This document shows positions 7,556 to 15,227 of a DNA stretch of 64,000 nucleotides, one piece after another. The position numbers and the translations under genes are program-made. Source of the DNA: Opitutia bacterium (GTDB taxonomy: Bacteria; Verrucomicrobiota; Verrucomicrobiia; Opitutales; Opitutaceae); contig JACRHT010000012.1 of assembly GCA_016217545.1 (NCBI GenBank), positions 1 to 64,000 on the forward strand. Reading direction: 5' to 3'. Position 1 is the first letter of the stretch; each line of letters begins with the position of its first letter. A model generated the notes under the pieces. That model worked only from the letters and a program-made list of their open reading frames with translations. It had not been told where the DNA came from and searched no databases.

Positions 7556-8707
7556 ATGAAATTCCTCCACCTCATCTGGGCGAATCTCGGGCGCAAGAAG
7601 CTGCGCACGTCGCTCACGCTGCTCTCGATCGTCGTCGCGTTCGTGCTCTTCGGCTTCCTGTGCGCGATCAAGCAGGCGCTCGTCGGCGGCGTGGCGCTCG
7701 CCGGCGCCGACCGGCTCATCGTCCGCCACAAGGTCTCGATCATCCAGCTGCTGCCCGAGAGCTATCAGGCACGCATGCTGCGCGTGCCGGGCGTCACCGC
7801 CGCCGTGCACCAGACGTGGTTCGGCGGGATTTACCAGGACCCGAAAAACTTCTTCATGCAGTGCCCGGTCGTGCCCGCGGAGTTCATGGCGATGTTCCCG
7901 GAGTTCCAGCTGCCGCCCGAGCAGATGAAGGCCTGGCTCGCCACGCGCACCGGCGCGATCGTCGGCCGCAACACCGCACAGCGCTTCGGTTGGAAGATCG
8001 GCGACAAGATCCCGATCATGTCGCCCATCTGGATGCGCAAGACGTGGGAGTTCGACCTCGTCGGCATCTACGACGGTCGCGACAAGGGCACGGACACCAC
8101 CGCGCTGTTCTTCCGCTACGACTTCTTCGACGAGTCGCGCAAGGCGCAGAACTGGGGCCAGGGCCAGGTCGGCTGGTATACCATCCGCGTGCAGGACCCC
8201 GCGCAGGCCGCCGACGTCGCGCGGCGCGTCGACGACGAATTCGCCAACTCGCCCGCCGAAACGAAAACCGAGCCCGAAGGCGCGTTCATCCAGGGTTGGG
8301 CAAATCAGATCGGCAACATCGCGCTCATCGTCGCTGCGATCCTCGGCGCCGTCTTCTTCACCATCCTGCTCGTGACCGGCAGCACGATGTCGCAATCCGT
8401 GCGCGAGCGCATCGGCGAACTCGGCGTGCTCAAGGCCATCGGCTTCACCAACGGCCATGTGCTCGGGCTCGTGCTCGCCGAGTCGTGCCTGCTGACCGTG
8501 CTCGGCGGCCTGCTCGGACTCGCGCTCGCGTGGCTGATGATTTCGCGCGGCGATCCGACGGGCGGCTTGCTGCCGCTGTTCTTCTTCCCCGCGCGCGACG
8601 TGCTGCTCGGCGCCGGCCTGAGCATCGTGCTCGGCTTCGTCACGGGCATCCTGCCCGCCCAGCAAGCGATGCGCCTGCGCGTGTCCGAGGCCCTCCGGAG
8701 GATGTGA
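7556..8707 (+). CDS. ABC permease, FtsX/MacB type (first of two)
   Basis: A 383-aa permease with one N-terminal membrane helix (about 18-38), a large periplasmic domain and three C-terminal helices (about 260-380), the standard FtsX topology. The C-terminal part contains VRERIGELGVLKAIGFTN, the conserved coupling region before the second helix. The start follows the low-complexity repeat. Only 2 bp separate its stop from the start of the second permease, so the two probably form a heterodimer driven by the ATPase encoded upstream. Confidence 0.85.
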   Translation: MKFLHLIWANLGRKKLRTSLTLLSIVVAFVLFGFLCAIKQALVGGVALAGADRLIVRHKVSIIQLLPESYQARMLRVPGVTAAVHQTWFGGIYQDPKNFFMQCPVVPAEFMAMFPEFQLPPEQMKAWLATRTGAIVGRNTAQRFGWKIGDKIPIMSPIWMRKTWEFDLVGIYDGRDKGTDTTALFFRYDFFDESRKAQNWGQGQVGWYTIRVQDPAQAADVARRVDDEFANSPAETKTEPEGAFIQGWANQIGNIALIVAAILGAVFFTILLVTGSTMSQSVRERIGELGVLKAIGFTNGHVLGLVLAESCLLTVLGGLLGLALAWLMISRGDPTGGLLPLFFFPARDVLLGAGLSIVLGFVTGILPAQQAMRLRVSEALRRM

Positions 8708-8709
8708 CC

Positions 8710-9900
8710 ATGTTCAACTGGTTTTCCCAAATCGCCGCCATCGCCCGCTTCGGGTTGCTGAGCATCCCGCAACGCCGCGGCTCCGTCGCCGCCACCGTCT
8801 TCGGCATCGCCGGTGTCGTCGCCGTGCTCGTCGGCGTCCTGTCGATCGGCACCGGCTTCCGCCGCGCGATGATGGCGTCGGGCTCGCCCGACGCCGCCAT
8901 CGTCCTGCGCAGCGGCGCCGACACCGAAATGGTCAGCGGCTTCGGCCGCAGCGAGACGCGACTCATCGCCGACGCGCCCGGCGTCGCGCGCAACGCCACC
9001 GGTCCACTCGCCTCGTCCGAACTGTTCGTCATGATCAATCTCCCGAAACGCTCCACCGGCACCGACGCCAACGTCCCGCTGCGCGGCGTCGAGGCCGCGG
9101 CGCCGGCCGTGCGCGACAACCTCCGCCTCGTCTCCGGCCGCATGTTCGAATGGGGCAGGAACGAGGTCATCGTCGGCGCGGGCGCCGCGAAGGAATTCGC
9201 CGGCCTCGAGGTCGGCGGCTCGCTCAAGGTCGGCTCGGAATCCTGGCCCGTCGTCGGCGTGTTCGAAGCCGGCGGCGGTGTCGCGGAATCCGAAGTGTGG
9301 ACCGACGCGAAGGTCCTTCAGCAAGCTTACCACCGCGGCGACTCCTTCCAGTCGGTCTACGTGCGCCTCGCGTCCGCCGGCGCGTTTCAGGAATTCAAGG
9401 ACGCACTCACCGCCAACCCGCAGCTCAGCGTCAAAGTGCTGCGCCAATCCGACCATTACGCGGAGCAATCCGAGGCCATCACACGCCTCATCACCTCGCT
9501 CGGTTACCTCATCGCCTTCCTCATGGCGGTCGGCGCGGTGTTCGGCGCGCTGAACACGATGTATAGCGCCGTCGCCAGCCGCACGCGCGAGATCGCCACG
9601 CTGCGCGCGCTGGGCTTCGGCCGCTCCGCCGTGATCGTGGCGCTGCTCGCCGAATCGCTCATGCTCGCGCTGGTCGGCGGGGCGATCGGCGGCGGCGCGG
9701 CCTTCATCGCCTTCAACAATCTCCACGCCGCCACGATGAACTGGCAGAGCTTCAGCCAAGTCGTGTTCGCCTTCGCGGTGACGCCCGCGCTGCTCGTGCA
9801 AGGCATAGTGTGGGCGACCTTCATCGGCCTGATCGGCGGCCTGCTGCCCGCCATCCGCGCCGCCCGCCTGCCGATCGCGAGCGCGCTGCGGGAGCTCTAA
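8710..9900 (+). CDS. ABC permease, FtsX/MacB type (second of two)
   Basis: A 396-aa protein with the same topology as its neighbour: helix at about 27-52, periplasmic domain, three C-terminal helices, and the coupling motif SRTREIATLRALGFGRSAV. The ATG at 8710 follows the stop of the first permease by 2 bp. The frame is open much further upstream, but that would overlap the first permease completely. With the adaptor and ATPase it makes a MacAB-like exporter whose permease is split over two genes. The exported substrate is unknown. Confidence 0.85.
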   Translation: MFNWFSQIAAIARFGLLSIPQRRGSVAATVFGIAGVVAVLVGVLSIGTGFRRAMMASGSPDAAIVLRSGADTEMVSGFGRSETRLIADAPGVARNATGPLASSELFVMINLPKRSTGTDANVPLRGVEAAAPAVRDNLRLVSGRMFEWGRNEVIVGAGAAKEFAGLEVGGSLKVGSESWPVVGVFEAGGGVAESEVWTDAKVLQQAYHRGDSFQSVYVRLASAGAFQEFKDALTANPQLSVKVLRQSDHYAEQSEAITRLITSLGYLIAFLMAVGAVFGALNTMYSAVASRTREIATLRALGFGRSAVIVALLAESLMLALVGGAIGGGAAFIAFNNLHAATMNWQSFSQVVFAFAVTPALLVQGIVWATFIGLIGGLLPAIRAARLPIASALREL

Positions 9901-9921
9901 GTTCGGCGCGAGGCCGGCGCT

Positions 9922-9946
9922 CCCGCCGCTCGCCTCGGCGGGATTT
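9922..9946 (+). terminator. Possible weak terminator after the ABC operon
   Basis: CCCGCCG (9922-9928) pairs with CGGCGGG (9936-9942) across a 7-nt loop, followed by ATTTGTTG. The T-run is short, so termination may be weak or factor-assisted. Confidence 0.4.
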
Positions 9947-9985
9947 GTTGTAAGGATTCGCGCCGAGCGGCGACTAATTCCTGCA

Positions 9986-10516
9986 ATGAACCCTCCTTCC
10001 GACTTCGCCGCCCTCTTCCAGTCCTGGCTGGAAGAGCATCGCGGCATCGTCGTGAAGGTCGCCCGCTCGTTCGCCGCGACCCCGGCGGATACCGCGGATT
10101 TGCAGCAGGAGTTGCTCCTGCAGCTCTGGCTCGCGCTGCCGTCGTTCGCCGGCCAGGCGAAGGCCTCGACGTGGATCTACCGCGTCTGCCTCAACACCGC
10201 CCTCACCTGGCAACGCGGCACACGACGGCGTGAAAGCCACCTCGCACCGGGCGTCGAGCTCGCGCAGTTCGCCGCCGACGCCGCCTCGCCGGCCGAACAC
10301 GCCGGCGATCGCGAGGTGGTGGAGAAACTCTACGCCGCCATCCGCGCGCTGCCCGACGCTGACCGCGCGCTCGTGCTGCTGCTCCTCGACGGACTCGCCT
10401 ACCGCGATATCGCCGAGATCACGGGTCTGACCGAAAACCACGTCGGCGTCGCGCTCACCCGCGCCCGCAAGCGCCTCGCCGCGCACCTGAAAGGCACCCT
10501 CGATGAACTGGACTGA
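9986..10516 (+). CDS. ECF-type RNA polymerase sigma factor
   Basis: A 176-aa sigma-70-family protein with region 2 (about 8-75, including DLQQELLLQLWLALPSF and STWIYRVCLNTALTW) and region 4 (about 110-168, including LPDADRALVLLLLDGLAY and the helix-turn-helix YRDIAEITGLTENHVGV). It lacks regions 1 and 3, as expected for an ECF factor. It overlaps the following membrane-protein gene by 14 bp, the usual arrangement for a sigma factor and its membrane-bound regulator. The target promoters cannot be read from the window. Confidence 0.88.
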   Translation: MNPPSDFAALFQSWLEEHRGIVVKVARSFAATPADTADLQQELLLQLWLALPSFAGQAKASTWIYRVCLNTALTWQRGTRRRESHLAPGVELAQFAADAASPAEHAGDREVVEKLYAAIRALPDADRALVLLLLDGLAYRDIAEITGLTENHVGVALTRARKRLAAHLKGTLDELD

Positions 10517-11165
10517 TTGCACCTCCGCCTGGCAGCGCCAAACCGCGCCCGCCCTCACCGCCACGCCCGCCGAGCTGGCGGCGCTCCGCGCCAACTTCGA
10601 AGCGACACGCCGGCGCGAAGCCCGCACGCTTTTCATCCGCGACTGCCTCGAAGGCGGCACCGGCTTCGCGGTCGCCGCCGTGTTCGCGCTGTTCTGGTGG
10701 TTCCTGCGCCTCCCGAACTGGCCGATGGCCTTGTCCGTCACGCTCGTGCTCGGCGTGTCCGCCGCCTTCGTCCGTGAACGCCTCCGCGCGCGCCGCGCCC
10801 GCGTCGGCGCCGACGCGCCGTTGCTCGCCAAGGTGGAAGCCGACCTCGCCGAAATGCTTCATCAACGTCGGTTGTTGCTCTCGCTGCACACGTGGTATCT
10901 CGGCCCGCTCTGGGCCGCGGTGATCCTGGTGTTGGTGGCCGTGGCGCTCCGGCTCGGATTGTGGCAGTCGCTGCGCAGCCTCGGCTTCAGTGTCGGTTTC
11001 GCGCTCCTCTACCTCGCCGTGCTCGCCGGCGTGTGGTTCCTCAATCGCTATGCCGTCCGCCATCAGCTGGACCCGCGCATCGCCGACCTGGAAAAGCTCC
11101 GCGCCGCGCTAAAGCCGGTCGACGCCGAGCGCGTCGACGCGAACACCGCGTCACCTGCGCCGTAA
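10503..11165 (+). CDS. Membrane protein, probable anti-sigma partner
   Basis: A 220-aa protein whose first 45 residues are soluble and helical, followed by two pairs of membrane helices (about 52-68 and 74-90, then 133-150 and 160-181) and a soluble C-terminal tail. It overlaps the sigma gene by 14 bp, which implies coupled translation and a functional link. No zinc-binding anti-sigma motif (HxxxCxxC) is present, so the anti-sigma role is inferred only from position. Its 3' end overlaps the 3' end of the convergent TPR gene by 15 bp. Confidence 0.65.
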   Translation: MNWTDCTSAWQRQTAPALTATPAELAALRANFEATRRREARTLFIRDCLEGGTGFAVAAVFALFWWFLRLPNWPMALSVTLVLGVSAAFVRERLRARRARVGADAPLLAKVEADLAEMLHQRRLLLSLHTWYLGPLWAAVILVLVAVALRLGLWQSLRSLGFSVGFALLYLAVLAGVWFLNRYAVRHQLDPRIADLEKLRAALKPVDAERVDANTASPAP

Positions 11166-13082
11166 CCGCTCCGCCTCCGCCGCCGCGCGCGCCGCCTCGT
11201 CCTTTCGCCCGAGCTGCCACAGGCATTGCGCGAGCAGCTGATGCGCATCCGCGTGCGCCGGCTGCCGCCGCACCAATTCCTCCAGCACGGGCACGGCCTC
11301 CACCGGCCGCTCGCCCGCGAGCACGATCGCCAGCAACCAACGGCTGACGTCGCGCGCCGGATCGAGTTCGAGCGCACGCCGCAATTCCGGCGCCGCTTCC
11401 GCCGCGCGCCGCTGCGCGAAGAACGCCACGCCGAGATTGTGGTGCGCATCGGCGAAATCCGGCGCGGCCGCCAGCGCGACGCGAAAGAGCTCGATCGCGC
11501 CTGCCGCGTCACGCTCGGCGAGCAGAAGGTTGCCGAGATTGTTCGCCGCTTTCGCGTGCGTCGGGCGCAACGCGAGCACCCGACGGTAATGTTCCTCGGC
11601 CTCGCCCGCGGCGCCGGATTCGGCCAGCGCGAGTGCGAGATTGAATTCCGCCTCGACGTAGCCCGCTTTCAGCTCCGTCGCGCGCCGAAATTCCGTCAGC
11701 GACGCCGCGGCGTGCCCGGTCGCACGCCACGCAGCGCCGAGATTGTTCGCCACTTCGGCGTGGCGCGGCTTCAGGCGCGTGGCCTCGCGCAACTGCGTGA
11801 GCGCCTCGTCCGCGCGCCCCGCATCGAGCAGTAGCAGGCCGAGATTGTTGCGACCCATCCACGAGTCAGGATTCGCCGCGAGCGTCCGCCGGTAGAAGGT
11901 CTCGATGTCGCGATACAATCCGCTCTGCGCCCACGACAATCCGCCGAGCAACGCGCACAGCGCGGCGCCAGCCGCGCCCGCGAGCAGCCGTTGTTCGCGA
12001 GCGAGCGTGGCCGCGAACGTCGCCGCTCCGCCCGCGAACAGCGCGATCGGCCCTAGCATCGGCAGGTATTGCCAGTGGTCCGCGACGAACGAGAACTGGA
12101 ACGCGTAGACGTTGAAAAACCCCATCGTGGGAAACAGCGAACCGAGAAAAAACAACCCCGCCGCCAGCGGCGCCCGCGACCAGTCGCGCATCCTCCACGC
12201 GAGCGCGAGCGCGCCGAGCAACGCCGCCGGGAACAGCCATTGCCACCACACGGACGCGCTCACGTCCCAGCGCGGGTAGATGAAGATCAGCTCGGCGGGC
12301 CACACGAGTTTGCCGAGGTAGAACCAGCTGACGCGCCCCGCGAGCAGCACGCGCTCGATCAACCCAAGATCAAAATCCGCCCCGTGCGCACCGACCACGC
12401 GATGCTCCACCCACGCCGTGAACAACCCAAACACCGCGCCCGCCGCGAACCACGGCACCAGCGGACGCACGTCGCGCGTCCACTCAATTCGTCCGCGCCG
12501 CCACCACGCGACGACCAGCAGCGCAGCCGGCAGCGTCGCCGTCACGGATTTGCTGAGCAACGCGAGCGCGAACAGCGCGCTCGCCACCGCGTAGTCGCGC
12601 GGCGCACGCCGCTCCTCGAAACGGAGCCACGCCAACGCTGCCGCCAAATAGAACGCGAGCGACAGCGTGTTCTTCTGTTCGGAAATCCACGCGACCGACT
12701 CCACCGCCACCGGATGCAGCGCGAACACCGCCGCCGCGAACCACGCCCCCGGCACCGCGAGCCGCCGCAGCACGAGCGCGAACAAGCCCGCCGCGAGCGC
12801 GTGCAGCGCGACGTTGACGACGTGGTAACCCACCGGCGCGTCGCCGAAGATCCATTGCTGCACCCAGAACCACGAGTGCAGGACGGGATAATACTGCTCG
12901 GTCGCGCCAACTTCCGTCCAGATCCGCCCGAGCCCGCCCAGTGAGCGCAACGCCGGCGCGGTAACGTAGTCGGAATCGTTCCAGATGAATCCCGCGTGCC
13001 AGACCGGCGCATAGGCCAATGCGACCGCCGCGCAAACTCCCAACCACGCCCACGCCCCGGCGTTCGCACGGGAGCGGTTCAT
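11151..13082 (-). CDS. Multi-spanning membrane protein with C-terminal TPR repeats (TMTC-like)
   Basis: A 643-aa protein. The first ~400 residues form about ten membrane helices with features seen in PMT/TMTC-type membrane glycosyltransferase-like proteins: FIWNDSDYV in the first periplasmic loop, HPVAVESVAWISEQKN, and a DHWQYLPMLG segment. The last ~240 residues are six to seven TPR units with repeated NNLG motifs (RNNLGLLLLDAGRADEAL, VANNLGAAWRATGHAA, AANNLGNLLLAERDAAGA). A protein O-mannosyltransferase-like or scaffolding role is possible. Its start codon shares one base with the stop of methylglyoxal synthase (TAATG), so it is translationally coupled to that gene. Confidence 0.75.
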   Translation of the reverse strand: MNRSRANAGAWAWLGVCAAVALAYAPVWHAGFIWNDSDYVTAPALRSLGGLGRIWTEVGATEQYYPVLHSWFWVQQWIFGDAPVGYHVVNVALHALAAGLFALVLRRLAVPGAWFAAAVFALHPVAVESVAWISEQKNTLSLAFYLAAALAWLRFEERRAPRDYAVASALFALALLSKSVTATLPAALLVVAWWRRGRIEWTRDVRPLVPWFAAGAVFGLFTAWVEHRVVGAHGADFDLGLIERVLLAGRVSWFYLGKLVWPAELIFIYPRWDVSASVWWQWLFPAALLGALALAWRMRDWSRAPLAAGLFFLGSLFPTMGFFNVYAFQFSFVADHWQYLPMLGPIALFAGGAATFAATLAREQRLLAGAAGAALCALLGGLSWAQSGLYRDIETFYRRTLAANPDSWMGRNNLGLLLLDAGRADEALTQLREATRLKPRHAEVANNLGAAWRATGHAAASLTEFRRATELKAGYVEAEFNLALALAESGAAGEAEEHYRRVLALRPTHAKAANNLGNLLLAERDAAGAIELFRVALAAAPDFADAHHNLGVAFFAQRRAAEAAPELRRALELDPARDVSRWLLAIVLAGERPVEAVPVLEELVRRQPAHADAHQLLAQCLWQLGRKDEAARAAAEAERLRRR

Positions 13083-13558
13083 TACGCTCGAGGCGTCTCC
13101 ACAGCCACGCGCGAGCGGCGATACGCCTCATAATCCGGCACGCGTCGCTCGTAGCTGCTGTGCATCAGCGGCGACGAGATCAGGAAGTCCGCCGTCGCCC
13201 GGTCGCACGCGGTCGGCACGTTCCACACCGACGCCATGCGCAGCAGCGCCTTCACGTCCGGATCGTGCGGCTGCGCCTCAAGCGGGTCCCAGAAGAAGAT
13301 CAGGAAGTCGATCTTGCCCTCCACGATCATCGCGCCGACCTGCTGGTCGCCGCCGAGCGGGCCGCTGAAGAGCTTGTTCACCGGCAGGCCGATCACGGGT
13401 TCAAGCAGCGCCCCGGTCGTGCCGGTCGCCCAGAGCTCGTGCCCCCCGAGCGTGCCGCGGTTGAACTTCGCCCACTCCGCCAGATTCGCCTTCTGCGCAT
13501 CGTGCGCCACGAGGGCGACGCGTTTCCGCGGGGGCATCGTGATCGTCTTGTAGATCAT
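13082..13558 (-). CDS. mgsA: Methylglyoxal synthase
   Basis: A 158-aa enzyme converting dihydroxyacetone phosphate to methylglyoxal and phosphate, a bypass of lower glycolysis. Family motifs are clear: VALVAHDAQKANLAEWA at the N-terminus, the phosphate-binding ATGTTG, SGPLGGDQQVGA, DFLIFFWDPLEAQPHDPDVK with the catalytic-site Asp residues, and NVPTACDRATADFLISS near the end. The start at 13556-13558 gives the family length; the longer frame reaches into the divergent tetR gene. The 100-bp spacer to tetR contains a perfect GAACGCGCGTTC palindrome, so this gene may also be under TetR control. Confidence 0.95.
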   Translation of the reverse strand: MIYKTITMPPRKRVALVAHDAQKANLAEWAKFNRGTLGGHELWATGTTGALLEPVIGLPVNKLFSGPLGGDQQVGAMIVEGKIDFLIFFWDPLEAQPHDPDVKALLRMASVWNVPTACDRATADFLISSPLMHSSYERRVPDYEAYRRSRVAVETPRA

Positions 13559-13628
13559 GCCACCACCATCGCGGGCCGGGCGCACGGCCGCAAGCCGTTG
13601 CTCCGGGGTCGAAAAATCCCTGCTTGAC

Positions 13629-13650
13629 CTTTCTGGAACGCGCGTTCTTT
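13629..13650. promoter_or_regulatory. Operator-like palindrome between mgsA and tetR
   Basis: CTTTCTGGAACG (13629-13640) leads into the perfect 12-bp palindrome GAACGCGCGTTC (13636-13647), that is GGAAC-N4-GTTC half sites. The same 12-nt CTTTCTGGAACG occurs at 14253-14264 before the SDR gene. A TTGACC hexamer at 13624-13629 could be the -35 box of tetR, which would place the palindrome in the spacer. It is probably the binding site of the adjacent TetR protein. Confidence 0.7.
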
Positions 13651-13658
13651 TAAGCGCC

Positions 13659-14240
13659 ATGCCACGCGCCAAGGAGTTCGACGAAGCTGAAGTGCTCGAC
13701 CAAGCACTGGAGCTCTTCCGCGTGCGCGGCTTCAAGCACACCTCCTTCAACGACCTCGTCGAGGAGCTCGGCGTCAGCCGCCAGAGCCTTTACGACACCT
13801 ACGGCAACAAGGAGGCGCTCTACCATCAGGCGCTGAAACGCTACCTCACCCGCGGCCTCGACCAGATGCGCCGCGTGCTCGAGGAGGATGGCCGCCCGCT
13901 CCGCGAGTCGCTCGCCGCGCTCTTCGAAAACATGATCGCCGGCCAGTGCGCCAAGAGCTCGCCGGGCTGCCTGATGGTCAACTCCATGGTCGAGCTCTCG
14001 CCACACGACGCCGACGTCCGCGCGCTCGCGCAGGAGCACGCCCGCTCCATCGAAGGTCTCTTCGCCTCGCGCTTCGCCGCCGCGCAACGCAAGGGTGAGA
14101 TCGGCAAGGCCAAGGATCCGGTCGCGCTCGCCCGCTACTTCTACCACGTCGTGCTCGGCCTCGCCGTCGCCTCCCGCGCCCTCGGCGACCGCGAAGGCTT
14201 GCGCCAGACCGCGCAGCTGGCTTTGCAGTCGCTCGACTGA
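13659..14240 (+). CDS. TetR-family transcriptional regulator
   Basis: A 193-aa repressor-type protein. The N-terminal helix-turn-helix (about 8-50) reads FDEAEVLDQALELFRVRGF then TSFNDLVEELGVSRQSLYDTYGNKEALY, the canonical TetR DNA-binding domain. The C-terminal ligand domain has CLMVNSMVELSPHDADV and the helix YFYHVVLGLAVASRAL, like TetR regulators that control nearby oxidoreductases. The ATG at 13659 is 12 bp after the GAACGCGCGTTC palindrome. It is followed by the SDR gene, whose leader has the second copy of the site, so autoregulation plus control of the SDR is the simplest reading. Confidence 0.92.
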   Translation: MPRAKEFDEAEVLDQALELFRVRGFKHTSFNDLVEELGVSRQSLYDTYGNKEALYHQALKRYLTRGLDQMRRVLEEDGRPLRESLAALFENMIAGQCAKSSPGCLMVNSMVELSPHDADVRALAQEHARSIEGLFASRFAAAQRKGEIGKAKDPVALARYFYHVVLGLAVASRALGDREGLRQTAQLALQSLD

Positions 14241-14252
14241 TTTCTTTTCGCT

Positions 14253-14272
14253 CTTTCTGGAACGTTTGTTCC
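14253..14272. promoter_or_regulatory. Operator-like palindrome before the SDR gene
   Basis: CTTTCTGGAACG (14253-14264) is identical to the copy at 13629-13640. GGAAC-GTTT-GTTCC (14259-14272) is a near-perfect inverted repeat with the same 4-bp spacing. It lies 17 bp before the SDR start codon, where a bound repressor would block transcription. Confidence 0.7.
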
Positions 14273-14289
14273 GCTTCCGCACCTTTCAC

Positions 14290-15033
14290 ATGAAAAACCA
14301 AACCCTCCTCGTCACCGGCGGCACCACGGGCATCGGCCTCGCCACCGCTCAACTCCTCGCCGCCGACGGTGCGCGAGTCATCGTCACGGGCCGCAATCCC
14401 GAAACGCTCGCCGCCGCGCGCAGCGCCCTTCCGGCCACCGCGCTCGTCGTCAAGTCCGACTCCGGCAGCCTTGCCGACACGCAGGCGCTCGGCGCCACGC
14501 TGCGCCAGCACGGCGTCACGCGCCTCGACGGCGCTTTTCTCAACGCGGGCATTGGCAAGTTCGGCCCGATCGACACGGCCACGCCGCAGGACTTCGAGGA
14601 CCAGTTCAACATCAACGTCCGCGGCCCGTATTTCCAAATCCAGTCGCTCCTCCCGCTGCTCGCCAACCCGAGCGCCATCGTCATCAACGCCTCCGTGGTC
14701 GCCGGGGTGAACTTCGAACACGCGAGCATCTACTCGGCGACCAAGGCCGCCGTCGTCTCGCTCGGCCGCTCGCTCGGCGCCGAACTCGCCTCGCGCGGCA
14801 TTCGCGTGAACACGCTGAGCCCCGGCCCGATCGAAACGCCGATCTTCGGCAAGCTCGGCCTCGACCCCGCCGCCGCCAAGGGACTCATCGACTCGCTCGG
14901 CCAAGGCACGCTGCTCAAGCGCGCCGGCCGCCCCGAGGAAATCGCGAAGCTCGCGCGCTTCCTCCTCTCCGAAGAATCCAGCTTCATCATCGGCGAAGAC
15001 ATCGTCGCCGACGGCGGCGTCCGCCACGTCTGA
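14290..15033 (+). CDS. Short-chain dehydrogenase/reductase
   Basis: A 247-aa classical SDR. The nucleotide-binding motif is TGGTTGIG (about 9-16) and V/RVIVTGRNPE follows the second strand, where Arg suggests NADP(H) preference. NAGIG is the structural motif, and the catalytic set is Ser in INASVVAG and YSATK (Tyr and Lys). PGPIETP and the C-terminal IIGEDIVADGG complete the family pattern. It reduces or oxidises an unknown carbonyl or alcohol. The start lies 49 bp after tetR and just after a TetR-type palindrome, so it is probably the main target of that regulator. Confidence 0.93.
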   Translation: MKNQTLLVTGGTTGIGLATAQLLAADGARVIVTGRNPETLAAARSALPATALVVKSDSGSLADTQALGATLRQHGVTRLDGAFLNAGIGKFGPIDTATPQDFEDQFNINVRGPYFQIQSLLPLLANPSAIVINASVVAGVNFEHASIYSATKAAVVSLGRSLGAELASRGIRVNTLSPGPIETPIFGKLGLDPAAAKGLIDSLGQGTLLKRAGRPEEIAKLARFLLSEESSFIIGEDIVADGGVRHV

Positions 15034-15055
15034 TCACCCGTAACTCCTCCACGCC

Positions 15056-15130
15056 ATGCTCGCCGCCGTCATCGTCATCGCCGCTCTCACCGTTCTCGTC
15101 GCGCTCGAGTCCTCGCTCGGGCCGGAGTAG
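15056..15130 (+). CDS. Possible 24-aa hydrophobic peptide
   Basis: A short frame (MLAAVIVIAALTVLVALESS plus four residues) encodes one membrane helix with an acidic end. It lies 22 bp after the SDR stop and could be read from the same transcript. There is no clear ribosome-binding site, and short hydrophobic frames arise by chance in GC-rich DNA, so it is listed only as a candidate. Confidence 0.25.
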   Translation: MLAAVIVIAALTVLVALESSLGPE

Positions 15131-15227
15131 CGCTCCGCCTTTCGCCGGCGGGACGCCACGTCTCGTCGGCGCCGCGCGATTCGCTCTTTCGTTTTCAAGG
15201 CGCTGCGGCATCGTCCCGCACCTGCGC

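Noticed and set aside
13557-13658. Longer N-terminus for the TetR protein
   Set aside because: The extension would be translated from the operator palindrome and the mgsA start region and has no similarity to TetR proteins.
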